NCBI GenBank assembly: GCA_026929865.2 | Contig: CM049403.1 | Location: 9,586,001-9,650,000 of the forward strand | Direction: 5' to 3' | DNA length: 64,000 nt | Source of the DNA: Hyperoplus lanceolatus | Taxonomy: Eukaryota > Chordata > Actinopteri > Uranoscopiformes > Ammodytidae | Shown here: piece by piece, positions 55,221-64,000 of the stretch | How the letters are laid out: every line of letters begins with the position of its first letter | Position numbering within the stretch: the stretch's first letter is position 1 | Translations under genes and position numbers: made by a program | The notes under the pieces: model-generated | What the model was told of the DNA's origin: nothing | The model's input: the letters and a program-made list of their open reading frames with translations, nothing else | Databases searched by the model: none

Positions 55221-55389
55221 TGTGTCTGTGCTAGACAGCCGGGGGCAAGTGTGGTCTGGGAGTGAGTTGTTCGCTGCAGACTTGTGAGCTCCAACATGTC
55301 CACCTGTACGTCTGTCACATGACCAGGTAAGGGCTGGAGCATAGTCAGAATCTTCTCCACCAGGTTGTCTCCCTGGTGACCAACAGCTC
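55221..55389 (-). CDS. scfd2: scfd2 coding exon 2 (residues 272-328)
   Basis: This internal exon is too short for simple open-frame searches but was placed by homology and splice phase. On the minus strand the acceptor is TTCAG|GAGCTG and the donor ACACA|GTGAGT. It begins with two bases that complete a Gly codon split from exon 1, runs 55 codons, and leaves two bases (CA) for exon 3. The product starts AVGHQGDNLVEKIL and ends APGCLAQTQ. These correspond to the vertebrate blocks AVGHHGDNLVEKII and APGCLSQ as I remember them. It is separated from exon 1 by a 656-bp intron and from exon 3 by a 10.4-kb intron. The middle part (around PLPGHVTDVQVDMLEL) is less conserved than the ends. Confidence 0.93.
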
Positions 55390-56045
55390 CTGAAGATCCA
55401 GAGTTAATACAGGATCAAACTTGACCAACTATCTATTTGGTGAGACAAGTCCGATCTTGGGAGCTTCACATATGTTTCTCTCCCACTGATTACTGTGGCC
55501 TTTCTCCAATCTCTGTGGGGAGGAGGAGAAAAAAAAATACCGGGCCAATCCGGACCGCATTCTGACCTTCTGTCCGTCCCTTATATTGGAAGGCAGCTTA
55601 TGATTGGTTCATGTAGTCGTCAATCTAAGCTTGGGAGACCAGCCATATCTCACAAGCTTATTCGCCGATCCATGTTGACGTCTATATTAACCAATGAGTG
55701 GTTGCCTTCCATTAACAGATGGAAACTGGGGAGGGCCCAGTCTGAGTGGAGGCTAGATTGACAACTACATGAACCAATCAGGGACCGCTTTCCAATAACG
55801 GAAGGGGTCAGGCTCCTCCCCACGGAGATTGGAGAAAGTAAAGACTGACCTGCGGGAGAGAAACAAATGTGTAGCTGGAGAGTTCAGGCTTATCTCGCGG
55901 ACTACATATTCAGTGAATCAACAGTCAATATCAGTGTGTGCCATTTTATACTTGACACAACCCACAGAACACAATGAATGTCAGACTGGGTCATGAATGT
56001 GATGTGATTAGGTTGAGTTGCTGCAATATGGTTGGGAGATCTCAC
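55390..56045 (-). other. scfd2 intron 1
   Basis: This 656-base intron has consensus ends on the minus strand. About half of it is one MITE (55500-55838). The rest is unremarkable. Confidence 0.9.
55500..55838. mobile_element. MITE-like element with long imperfect terminal inverted repeats
   Basis: The ends are inverted copies: the left end reads CTTTCTCCAATCTCTGTGGG and the reverse complement of the right end reads CTTTCTCCAATCTCCGTGGG. The inverted similarity continues inward (ATTGGAA, then GATTGGTTCATGTAGT and GTCAATCTA in both arms). The element is about 339 bases and has no coding potential. No convincing target-site duplication is visible, so the superfamily is unassigned. Confidence 0.8.
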
Positions 56046-56859
56046 CTGTAAGATCCATTGTCCGGTCCACAAAAATGATGGATGCTTTGTTAGGGGCTGT
56101 CTTTCTTCGGTTTTTCGCTTGAGGATGACTGGCCAGTTCCCCTGCTATGATGCGGCTCATGGGTCCTACAGCAAAACTCTCCTCCCTGGTGCTTGTAGCT
56201 TCAAACACAGTGTTTAAAGCTGAAGCCAGTGATTTGATGTGAAGCTGCAGTTCATTAGGGAGAGAGTTCAAGTCTATGTCAGCCAGGCTTCCAAATCTCT
56301 TCTTCTCTGGTCTCTTTGCATTGATGGACTCCAGATCAGCTGGGAGCAGGGGAAACAGGTGAGCAAACATGGGCGTGAGGAGTAGCTGCTGCGACACAGG
56401 GGCGAGGAGCACGGGGACATGCAAGACTTCAGCCGTGTAGTTCATGTTGCCCATCCACTCGCACAGCTTCTCCTCGAACTGCTCGAACACCGGGCTCCCT
56501 TCCATTTCTGTGGTGACGCTGTTGGCGAGCAGGTGCACCGAATGACCAACGGTGGTGAATACGATACAGTACTGCAAGTGACTGAGGGCTATGATGTCTT
56601 TAATGATGTCTACCGTCCTGCCCTTCAGCATACTGCTCACTATAAACACAGCTTTCGGTTCGTTCACGGCGCAGGATTCGAAGCTTGAAAACTCCTTCAC
56701 ATTTCTGGCTCCAGCCTCCAGTAAGGCGGCGGCCCCTCCGCTCCAGTGCAGAGCCTCCGCACACTTGTCATCCATAAAAACAACGGCTTTCTTTACCTTC
56801 GACAGCACCTTCCCCCACACCTGCTCAGGAAAGTGCGTAAAGTCCTCCGTCGTCAGCAT
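56046..56859 (-). CDS. scfd2: scfd2 coding exon 1 (residues 1-271), Sec1 family domain-containing protein 2
   Basis: This is the first coding exon of SCFD2, a divergent member of the Sec1/Munc18 (SM) family of cytoplasmic proteins that regulate SNARE-dependent membrane fusion. The exon reads open from an ATG at 56859 for 271 codons plus one base and stops at a clean donor (ACAG|GTGAG). The product matches my memory of the vertebrate protein throughout. Recognisable blocks are VKKAVVFMDDKCAEALHW near residue 22, LKGRTVDIIKDII near 78, a near-invariant EEKLCEWMGNMNYTAEVLHVP near 130-150, LFPLLPADLE, and FVDRTMDLTG at the exon end. The FVDRTxDL motif is a hallmark of SM proteins. There is no signal peptide or membrane segment. 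The start is chosen because it gives the family N-terminus length and no in-frame upstream coding similarity is seen. The gene lies head to head with the fip1l1-like gene, as in other vertebrates. Identity is very secure; cellular function is inferred from the family. Confidence 0.97.
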
Positions 56860-57056
56860 TGTGCCAGTTATCGGTGTAAACTTAATGCAACGAGCTTAGA
56901 TACGCATCAGCTAAATGTCAGCTAAAGTAGCCTCAGACCAAAACAAAACACACGAGTCTCTTCTAGGTGACGTGGCAATCGCGCGTCGCACCGTATAAAC
57001 GTCATCCACGCTTTGACTCGTTGCTATGGCATTGACAAGAAAGCAGCATCCAGAGG

Positions 57057-57144
<88 letters not shown>

Positions 57145-57702
57145 TAATTCAGTAGGCCAGTAATAATAATTCACGTAGGCTAATTTACAATAAAAACAAA
57201 ATAAACAGTAGGCTAATGAGGTCCGTAACAAAGTCAAGACAAAAAGGCAGAAATGTTGTGCAAATATAGGCTACTGATAGGCCTAATAAAAATAAAATGT
57301 TGGGTTGGGTATCCGAGCCTATTAATGTTACAGTATGGGCCTAGTCATCTCTTATAGCCTAGTCCATTCCTTCTATACTGACCGAATCTCTACAATTACC
57401 TGACAAAGTGGCGATGACATTTTGAAGGATGAAAAACAATAAACCTGAATTAATAGAATATATCGTCTTTGATAAAAGAGGTTGAAGGTGATGGCAGTTG
57501 GTCAACTCAGCGCGAGACGATGTCTGACAAACGCTGGCTTCATGCACGAGCCGTCTCCTTCCTTCTGTCTCCATAGAAACGTTAAACTTTCAGTTTTCCT
57601 GACATGGATATAGCTAGTACACTGGCAAACTAACAAGGATAGCCTTCATTTCGATTAGTCCCTGTTCCATATTTGTCTGAAAAATACATTTTCTTCATTA
57701 AA
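56860..57702. promoter_or_regulatory. Intergenic segment between scfd2 and fip1l1-like start codons; probable bidirectional promoter
   Basis: Only 843 bases separate the two divergent start codons, so both 5' UTRs and promoters must lie here or overlap. Next to scfd2 there is a CpG-containing block at about 56965-57010 with CRE-like half sites (GTGACGTGG and ACGTCATCC). There is no obvious TATA box at a useful position for either gene. A perfect (GATA)22 microsatellite lies at 57057-57144. The half nearer fip1l1 is A/T rich apart from a CpG-bearing stretch at about 57505-57580. Promoter function is inferred from position; no start sites can be read from the sequence. Confidence 0.6.
57057..57144 (+). 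repeat. (GATA)22 microsatellite
   Basis: Twenty-two uninterrupted GATA units lie in the divergent promoter region, about 200 bases from the scfd2 start codon. It is likely length-polymorphic. Confidence 0.98.
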
Positions 57703-57784
57703 ATGTCCTCACATGACGACTCCAGCGACTCAGACTCCAAAGTTATCACCGAAGATGAGGATGAAGAGGAACAAATGTATAAGT
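57703..57784 (+). CDS. fip1l1: fip1l1-like coding exon 1 (residues 1-27 plus one base)
   Basis: This is the first coding exon of a pre-mRNA 3'-end-processing factor FIP1-like gene. In vertebrates FIP1L1 is a nuclear subunit of the cleavage and polyadenylation specificity factor that contacts poly(A) polymerase, CPSF30 and U-rich RNA. The exon starts at an ATG at 57703 (MSSHDDSSDSDSK), is serine/aspartate/glutamate rich, and ends at donor AAGT|GTAAGT. An acidic N-terminus is typical of Fip1, but the residues here are not close to the human sequence as I recall it. The assignment therefore rests mostly on the later Fip1-domain exons, the phase match to exon 2, and the position next to scfd2. 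The start could be further upstream if a non-coding or extra 5' exon exists. Confidence 0.78.
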
Positions 57785-57941
57785 GTAAGTTTAAACTATT
57801 TGCCAACAACGGCTGTATGTGAACTCAAACAAAAATATTAACAAGATAGCGATTATAGGCTAGTTATTAACCATATAGGCCTAGATGTTTAACTGTCAAA
57901 TTCACCCAATAATGTTAACTGAAGTGTGTTCTGTGTTTCAG
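57785..57941 (+). other. fip1l1-like intron 1
   Basis: This 157-base intron has GTAAGT and TTTCAG ends. No other feature is visible. Confidence 0.75.
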
Positions 57942-58014
57942 TGATTTATGACATGAACACCACAGGTGACAAGGAGGAAAAGGAGAAGTCCAAATCCAAT
58001 CCAATCCCATCCAG
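57942..58014 (+). CDS. fip1l1: fip1l1-like coding exon 2
   Basis: This 73-base exon lies between acceptor TGTGTTTCAG|TGATTT and donor ATCCAG|GTGTGT. Two bases complete a Leu codon from exon 1, 23 codons follow and two bases remain. It encodes IYDMNTTGDKEEKEKSKS followed by NPIPS, a charged low-complexity segment. No closely similar segment in mammalian FIP1L1 comes to mind. Support is the phase continuity (1 to 2) and good splice signals. It is followed by a 3.4-kb intron filled with retroelement copies. Confidence 0.72.
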
Positions 58015-58340
58015 GTGTGTAGGCCTATTCCCCCAAGCAATGCAGTTGCTCCCTAGAGATATTTTTTTTATGAACAAGAGACAATAAGAAATATACATTT
58101 TGTGCCATTTTTGACAACATATTTTAATAGCAACAAGCTCAGAGCAATGCAAAATGGACACTTGGCTTATTTATGTAGCCTCTTTACAGCATAGGCCTAT
58201 CTGTAGGCTATATTATGTGAGCTGAATTAGAATAATATAGCCTACAAGTTGGTTCATTGCCACGGGGGTCAACCACAGGTCTCACAGTATTTTGCTATCA
58301 TGAAAGTTACCCATTCTCTTTGTTATGAATAGCCTACCTG

Positions 58341-58528
58341 GGGTGCTCTGGTGGTGTAGGGGATATAGTGCGTACCAAATTGGCTACGGCCTTCGTTGCA
58401 GTGGTTGCGGGTTCAAATCCGACCCGTGGACCGTTACTGCAGTTCATCCCCCCTCTCTCTCTTTCCCTGTCTCCCCATTTCAACTCTGTACTGTCTAATA
58501 AAGCTTGAAAACGCCAAAAAAAAAAATT
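58341..58528 (+). mobile_element. tRNA-derived SINE, copy 3 (plus strand)
   Basis: The head is GGGTGCTCTGGTGGTGTAGG, the B box GGGTTCAAATCC and the tail CTGTCTAATAAAGC followed by GCCAAAAAAAAAA. A perfect 13-base target-site duplication, AATAGCCTACCTG, flanks it (58328-58340 and 58529-58541). It belongs to the same family as the two copies in scfd2 intron 4, with a diverged anticodon-side region. Confidence 0.93.
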
Positions 58529-58639
58529 AATAGCCTACCTGTCAAAAGTAATGTTCTAAGTTAGTATGCTATAGCCATGAGAGCATTATTATATGAAACA
58601 GTAAATGAGAAATGTTAATCAATCGGGCCTACACAATAG

Positions 58640-59330
58640 GTCACTTCAAAGGGGCTTTATTGGCAGACAGAAGTTTACGGCCAAAGCAAGTATGAAATAA
58701 GAAAGTGTGAAGTATGTATAAGTATATTTGTTATATTGTATAGGTCAGACAAACTTTTCCTGTCCCAACAGTTCACAAATCTTGTCTCTTTTTTTGTCTC
58801 ACCAGATATGGATTTTTTTTAAATTCATCTGGGGTAATTGTAATCCAGGGGTAGTATGTGTCTCTGTTGTTTTGTTATAGTTGGTTAAACGGTGCAAACA
58901 CTCGGTTTCCAGCTCTTGCAGAGTGCAGAGGGTACACATTCTGTCTTGTCTGGGGAGCCAGGTCTGCCTGTGGCGGCCTCTGTCCTCGAAGAAACTGTGC
59001 ACACTGAGTCTGTACAAAGATGTCCTTAGTTCTGGAATGGTCACAGTGGTTAGGTAATCTGCCACTAAAGATTGTCTGTCCAGGGGCACATAGCATTCCA
59101 GTTTGCTCTGGTTTTTGGTTGGTCTTTCCAAAGTCTTTTTGTTTTCTTATAATTAGGTTTAGTCTAATGGGTTAGCTTGTCTTAGGGCTCAGCTTGTGTT
59201 TATTAAGTCCCAGAACCTGCGGGCAGAGGGAACTTCTCTCTGTATGTCGCCCTGTAGGTGAGGGCTTTGAGTGTGTCAGGGAAACTTTCTTTTTATAGAA
59301 TTGAAATGCTCTGTTTTGATTTTTTAAAAT
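58640..59330 (-). mobile_element. 5'-truncated LINE fragment (minus strand)
   Basis: On the minus strand an open stretch (about 59131-58799) reads LVADYLTTVT, then RHRQTWLPRQDRMCTLCTLQ and ELETE. This pattern (W-L-P-R-x-x-R-x-C-x-x-C, then E-x-E-T-E) is common at the C-terminal end of the reverse-transcriptase ORF of teleost non-LTR elements. The 3' side ends near GGGGCTTTATTGGCA on the plus strand. It is a dead fragment and its boundaries are approximate. Confidence 0.65.
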
Positions 59331-60055
59331 AAGTGTGTATCTGTGTGCATTATTTGGATTTTTCTATTGGATGTGGTGAATTGATTTGCAGGATTCTGCA
59401 TGCAGAGTCAAATTTCTAAATTCCACTTACTTCACTTACACTCCAATACACCCTCTTACTTTGAACAGACGGGTTAAACATCCTTACTGACAGTGAGTTG
59501 TGAACACATTTTAAGTGAACAGTACAATAATCTCTGGTCTGCATTCTCCGACCTCTTTGCATCAGTGTAAATGTAGCATAACCTGACAATTACGTTAAAT
59601 TGCTGTAACATACACCAACATTCAACAATATTCTTGTTTTTGTGTGGGTGAGTTTAGTCCTTGTGTGAGCTATTGAAAAGATAAAAGCCAAGGGTTTTAG
59701 CGCTTCTGTTCACTTAAAGCATGATGCTTGATTGTCAGAACGACCCACCTTAACAGTTGTTGATCATTATACAGTATTTTAAAACCTAAGATTAAATTGT
59801 GTCATTATTAGCCTTTGTATTAGAAACGTACGTAAACTGCCAGAATAAAGTAAGCGTCACTTCAGATGGCTGTTGAACTGACATTTGTTATGATTTATTA
59901 TATAATTCTTTAAAAAATCTGTGAAAGTGGGCACTTAGTCCACTAAGCGATTCATCTTGACAAAGAGTAGTTGGAGTGAAGCACTCAGCTAAAAGTAGCT
60001 ACGCTCAATATGGAACAAATTGCCTCTATTTTTCATTATTATCTGACTTTCTATT

Positions 60056-60935
60056 GTGTACCAGGTTAAGTATGTTGCAAAGAAGGTCAAACTAAATCTG
60101 AACTGTTTCCGTTTTATAAGAGGGGACTTGTCATGTCAAAAGGCCAAATTATTTATGCACGCTATGATTTTTTCTCATTTGTCATACTGTATCACATCAT
60201 GGTCACAAACTTCTTCTACCACATTAAAACCTATCTTTTCAATATACAAACAGACAATAAAAGTCATGGACCGGAAACCCATGAGATGGCATCACTGTGG
60301 CATTCTAAAAAAACACAACCTTTTCACCTTTGATAACTTTATTAATTTGAGTAATCTTAAATTGTTTTTCAAGTGTGTAAATAACCATGTGTCACCACTG
60401 TTGTCTGAATTGGCCATCAGACGTCAGAGCTCTCGTCGGGCAAATACACGAGCCTCCATCAATGGTGATTGTCTTGTTCCAATGCACAAGACATCTTTCG
60501 GTCAGTCTGTTTTCTCTGCAAGGGGGCAAAACTGTGGAACCTCTTGCCCACTAGTCTAAAACTAGAGACTAATAGCAGCACTTTTAACAGAGAACTTAAA
60601 CAACGGCTCAAATCAAATCAACAGTGCTCACACAAATAATTTACAACTGGTGTATTGTTTGATCATGCTGCCTTTGTTTTACTCTACGTAGCCTATATAT
60701 ATATTTGACTTATTATATTGCTGCTCTGTACTCCATTGTATACTGCATTTTTACTCTTCTAATTGTCAGTTTTTATCAGTATTTTGATCTTGTTTTTGTT
60801 TTGACTTGTTTATTTTGTTGTTTTTAAAAGCCTCCTGTGGACAGGTGTTGTAAACTAGCATTTATGCTAATACACTGAAAACATTGCATCTGGTTCGTCC
60901 AATGTCATTGTCATGTCCATACACAAATAAAATAA
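60056..60935 (+). mobile_element. 5'-truncated L2/Rex1-type LINE fragment (plus strand)
   Basis: An open stretch to about 60557 resembles the C-terminal part of non-LTR reverse-transcriptase proteins (SHLSYCITSWSQ, then YKQTIKVMDRKP and HHCGILKKHNLFTFDNFINL). It is followed by a 3' UTR-like segment ending ACAAATAAAATAAAATCAAA. The catalytic core is missing. It sits in fip1l1-like intron 2 and is not a host gene. Confidence 0.75.
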
Positions 60936-61447
60936 AATCAAACAATCAAACCTTGTTTTATATTTTGGTCACAGCGCCTGTCAAATAAACTGGATTAAAC
61001 TTGTTTTGACATGCAAGTGGATATTATTATCATTATTTTCCCGCATTTCTTTTGTTTTATGGGGTAATTTAAAAGCTGTCAGAGATGATGAAGAAAGTGG
61101 CTGTGACAGTGCTGATGAATACAATGATTTTTATGGAAGCCTGCAGCCTTGCATATGCGTGTGCAGCTGTTTACTATCCGTCTTCTGACAAAATAATGTG
61201 GAATTTTTCAGCCTTTTATTGTGTTTGTTTGCCTGTGGGACATACTATGAATGTGCATTATTTGTCAGCAACTGCCTTCTGTCAAAATGTAGATTTGAGA
61301 TATTTGTATAGCTATTTTCTGTTGATATATTTGGCTTGCATATGGTGGTGCCATTTGAACTCATAGCTTCTCAGCCCTCAACCCATTTAGCAGTGTTTCG
61401 CTGATGATGGAGTTAACTGATGATGTGTGTGCCTTGTTTTCTTGCAG

Positions 61448-61506
61448 CTCTGGGCACACACCTGTGCATCTGAAAATTAATGCTGAAAGTAGGACACGTG
61501 CAGTTG
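61448..61506 (+). CDS. fip1l1: fip1l1-like coding exon 3
   Basis: This 59-base exon has a strong acceptor (TTGTTTTCTTGCAG|CTCTGG) and a consensus donor (GTTG|GTAAGT). One base completes a Ser codon, 19 codons follow and one base is left. The peptide SGHTPVHLKINAESRTRAV aligns in style and position with the vertebrate segment around APVNLNIKTGGR (remembered), which precedes the Fip1 domain. Its phase fits both candidate acceptors of exon 4. Confidence 0.78.
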
Positions 61507-61950
61507 GTAAGTAGGTGCTCTGGCACACCTTTTAGGGATTGCTCAGAAGACATGATTTCACAAAACACAAGATGAGTAGAAGGGCACGAAGACAAGAATA
61601 GTCGTTACATTATAATGAATGAAACACAATTCCAATTAATAATACACAGGTGAGGCTTTTTCCTATGGTTAGAAAAATCAAGAAAAATATTATTTCCCTC
61701 TTTGCAATACAGGCCAGCCTAATTTATTTATAGATATTTCATGAAACAGCGAGATCAGATACTTTCCTGGCTTCAACACTGCACATCTGCTCAGTTTAAT
61801 TATGACTTTGTGAATTTTATTTTTTTTCTCATGGCCTCATTATAAATGAATAAATGATAATCTTCTACATTAAAGTCCTTGGCAAATACACATGTCTCGA
61901 TGGTGAGGGGTCTTTTGCCGGCACCTGCGATCCTGTCAAATGTTTTACAG
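61507..61950 (+). other. fip1l1-like intron 3
   Basis: A 444-base intron, or 369 bases if the acceptor at 61876 is used. No repeat is recognised. Confidence 0.7.
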
Positions 61951-62049
61951 TTGGTAACAGTAAGGGACTAGACATGGACGGATTGAACGATATCCCCGAG
62001 ATGCTAGTGCTGACAGAGAATACAGAGCCAAAGCCATGGAGGAAAGCTG
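61951..62049 (+). CDS. fip1l1: fip1l1-like coding exon 4 (start of Fip1 domain); alternative start at 61876
   Basis: This exon ends at AAAGCTG|GTAAGT and encodes LDMDGLNDIPEMLVL, then EPKPWRKAG. It matches the family segment that runs into the Fip1 motif (human EDKPWRKPG, remembered). I prefer acceptor GTTTTACAG|TTGGTA at 61951. It has the better signal, and the product then begins VGNSKGLDMDG, resembling KVKGVDLDA of the vertebrate protein. A second acceptor at 61876 (ATTAAAG|TCCTTG) is exactly 75 bases upstream, keeps the frame and has no stop. It would add 25 residues (beginning LGKYTCLDGEGS) with no similarity to the family that I can recall, so transcripts are needed to decide. Confidence 0.85.
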
Positions 62050-62172
62050 GTAAGTGCGTCTGTAGATGTAGGTGATCCTCTTCATAGTGTTGTCTCTCTA
62101 TGCAAATGTATTCAGTGTGGCTGTGTATTGAGTCGTACATTTGTTCATTACTATTTTGTGTTTGGCTTTTAG

Positions 62173-62288
62173 GTGCTGACATCTCAGATTACTTTAACTT
62201 TGGTTTTGATGAAGGGGGCTGGAAAACCTACTGTAAGAAACAGGCCAAACTCCGTGCAGCTAATAGAAAACAATACACTAAAATCATG
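62173..62288 (+). CDS. fip1l1: fip1l1-like coding exon 5 (Fip1 domain core)
   Basis: This exon carries the diagnostic Fip1 motif. The acceptor is GGCTTTTAG|GTGCTG and the donor ATCATG|GTAAGA. Two bases complete the split Gly and 38 codons follow, leaving phase 0. It encodes [16 protein letters not shown] followed by [11 protein letters not shown], against human ADLSDYFNYGFNEDTW and KAYCEKQKRIR as I remember them. In the family this motif is the conserved core that binds other CPSF subunits. With exon 4 it makes the identification as a Fip1 family protein secure. Differences such as TYCKK for AYCEK fit a teleost paralogue or fast-evolving copy. Confidence 0.95.
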
Positions 62289-62426
62289 GTAAGATGAGAT
62301 ATTGATGATGTGATTTTAGTCTTAATTGAAGAGAGCTTAAAACGCTTGCTTGATCTGAACTAGAAATGAATAATGATTAGATTGGAGAGCAGAGGGTGAG
62401 TGTGAAAGTGTTGCTATTCCACTCAG

Positions 62427-62509
62427 GTCCAGAGGGGGCACAGTAGATATGATGAAGAAGAAGAGTATGCTTATTCCTCCTCAGGCAGCCCATCTTTTCT
62501 GGCTTCCAG
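62427..62509 (+). CDS. fip1l1: fip1l1-like coding exon 6
   Basis: This 83-base exon lies between acceptor CCACTCAG|GTCCAG and donor TTCCAG|GTTGGT. It starts in phase 0 and encodes VQRGHSRYDEEEEYAY followed by SSSGSPSFLAS, with two bases left over. The VQRG start parallels VQQG, which follows the Fip1 motif in vertebrate FIP1L1 (remembered); after that the sequence diverges and is acidic, then serine rich. The gene continues to the right. The next exon may begin near 63982, close to the window edge, but that is weakly supported. Confidence 0.85.
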
Positions 62510-64000
62510 GTTGGTGATGTGTTTTTTTACTTTTGTGTGTATCCCCATCCTTTGCTTTGAAGGTGGAGTCAGCGATTCTGGAGAAGCTTGTTGTCAAAAT
62601 CACTTTTTGTCAAAATCAGTGAATATCTCCTCATGATCCTGTCCGTACAGATATTTGTCCGTACTGTGTGAGCGCTGAAAGGAAATATTGTTTTAATACA
62701 CAGCCTAATTATTGTGTTAATACACCGCCTAGGCTCTGTAAACGGGCATGTTGCTAGCTATGGTGGGCCCCTTTGTTTACCCTTTGTTTACATATCGCTT
62801 AACAGAGCCTAGGCTTTGTATTAACACCATGTTTTTCGCACACACAGTACGAACAGTCAGGGGATTGTGAGGAAAAAAAGTGATTTTGACAACAAGCATT
62901 CTACAGAAACGCTGACTCAACCTTTAAGTCCGAGCTCAGAGCACGGAAAATCTTGCAGCTGGTTGTTTTTATTTGTTGGGGACACAATAGCTATCAGGCT
63001 GCTGCCATCTGTTTTCTGTGATCTTGAGATGGGCTCAGCATATCACGGGTTGTATTGGCAGGGGATCATAAAAAAGTGTTGAGGTAATCAGAACCTAATG
63101 GTAATGTGTGAAAGGCTGAAGTGATATTTCATAGACAGCATATACTCACATAGCTCAATGAAGAGATTTGTCCAAATAATTGATTTAGAGGTTTATGATG
63201 GACAGTGTCTGATTTATTTTCTTCAGATATTGAGACCCTCTTCTTATTTTTTCTATCATATGCAACAATTAAATACTGCTCACATGTTGATGCATATGTA
63301 ATACTTATCAATTTACATTATAACACTCATTGTTGTCTTATGAGCACTTTTACATTTGATTCTTGAAGTACACGTTAATGCTTCTGTATTTACTAATAAA
63401 ACCTGAATGCAGAATCTTTTCTTGAAAGCAAGTATTTCTACATTGTTGTATTGCTGCTTTTACTTCAGCAAAATATCAAAATTCATCTTCAATAGTATAT
63501 CATATTGAATTAATTTACAAACATAGGAATTATCACTCAATTGTGTTAATACACAAGTACTTGAGTTATATAAAAACCAAAGCCATCTTAAGGAAATTAG
63601 TCAGCTTTGGGTTGTCAGATTGCTCTGTTCCTTCAGTACAGTTTGTGGTGTCCTTTTCACATTAATTTGAAGCTCTTAAGGGGATTTTTTGGAACACTAG
63701 AGCTGGCTCAAGCCTGTGGGAGACATGGCTGTTACACTATAGGCCCATGGTGCTCTGCAGCCCAGTTACAGTCTCCTATAATTTATGTATACACTCATGA
63801 GCAGCATATGCTTGTCATGTTAGTAAATAGCATCCAGTCCCAGCATGCATTTTGCTCAAATTTATGGACCAGGTGCTGAACGATGTATACTTTCTTTTCA
63901 CCACATATGTACATCAAGATGTTTTGCCTAACCCAGCCCCACTTACTTGAATGGTTGTGGAGGATGCTGAATGTTTCTCAGTGACAGAGCTGGACCAGAG
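62510..64000 (+). other. fip1l1-like intron 6 (open at the right edge)
   Basis: This holds one MITE (62561-62923) and otherwise A/T-rich sequence. A possible next acceptor (TTTCTCAG|TGACAGAGC) lies at 63981/63982. Its phase fits the two bases left by exon 6, but only 19 bases of the supposed exon are in the window. Confidence 0.6.
62561..62923. mobile_element. MITE with about 50-bp terminal inverted repeats
   Basis: The left arm AGGTGGAGTCAGCGATTCTG and the reverse complement of the right arm, AGGTTGAGTCAGCGTTTCTG, continue in parallel through GCTTGTTGTCAAAATCACTT. The length is 363 bases. The flanking trinucleotides are TGA and TTA, so a 3-base PIF/Harbinger-type duplication is possible but imperfect. 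It lies 51 bases after fip1l1-like exon 6. Confidence 0.8.

Larger units (their letters stand above)
58015..61447 (+). other. fip1l1-like intron 2
   Basis: This 3.4-kb intron carries a SINE, a minus-strand LINE fragment and a plus-strand LINE fragment. The remainder is A/T-rich and shows no gene. Confidence 0.75.

Noticed and set aside
60056..60559. A 167-codon open frame as a host gene
   Set aside because: Its content matches the C-terminal end of a non-LTR reverse transcriptase and it is followed by a LINE-type tail.

Overview
This window looks like teleost fish nuclear DNA. Three lines of evidence support that. First, two intron-containing vertebrate genes lie head to head in the arrangement known from other vertebrates (scfd2 and fip1l1). 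Second, there are very many long (CA)n/(GT)n and (GA)n microsatellites. Third, the interspersed repeats are of fish type: a Tc1 foldback element, hAT-like and PIF/Harbinger-like MITEs, a tRNA-derived SINE family with clean target-site duplications, and 3' ends of non-LTR retrotransposons. There are no bacterial-style operons, CRISPR arrays or recognisable standalone tRNA/rRNA genes.

Layout. From about 1 to 56,859 the window is occupied on the minus strand by scfd2 (Sec1 family domain containing 2, a divergent SM-family vesicle-trafficking protein). Five coding exons can be placed with consistent splice phases: 56046-56859, 55221-55389, 44737-44864, 37761-37936 and 14789-15089. Together they give 529 codons plus one base, about three quarters of the roughly 680-residue vertebrate protein. 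I did not find the last exons between 1 and 14,788; they probably lie beyond the left edge. The introns (0.66, 10.4, 6.8 and 22.7 kb, plus at least 14.8 kb of 3' sequence) hold nearly all the repeats.

An 843-bp intergenic segment (56860-57702) separates the two start codons. It is a likely shared bidirectional promoter, with CRE-like half sites, a CpG-containing block and a (GATA)22 microsatellite. On the plus strand, from 57703 to the right edge, is a fip1l1-like gene (subunit of the mRNA cleavage and polyadenylation specificity factor, with a Fip1 domain). Six coding exons are recognised (57703-57784, 57942-58014, 61448-61506, 61951-62049 or an extended form from 61876, 62173-62288, 62427-62509). 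The gene continues past the right edge. Its large second intron holds a SINE and two 5'-truncated LINE fragments in opposite orientations.

The two genes act in unrelated processes (membrane traffic and mRNA 3'-end formation); what links them here is the shared promoter region and conserved neighbourhood. I see no clear new multi-gene system. The items most worth a second look are the long palindromic Tc1 element (486-1973), the hAT-like element at 12420-12991 carrying a promoter-like segment and a possible first exon, the possible alternative acceptor of fip1l1 exon 4, and the (GATA)22 tract in the bidirectional promoter.
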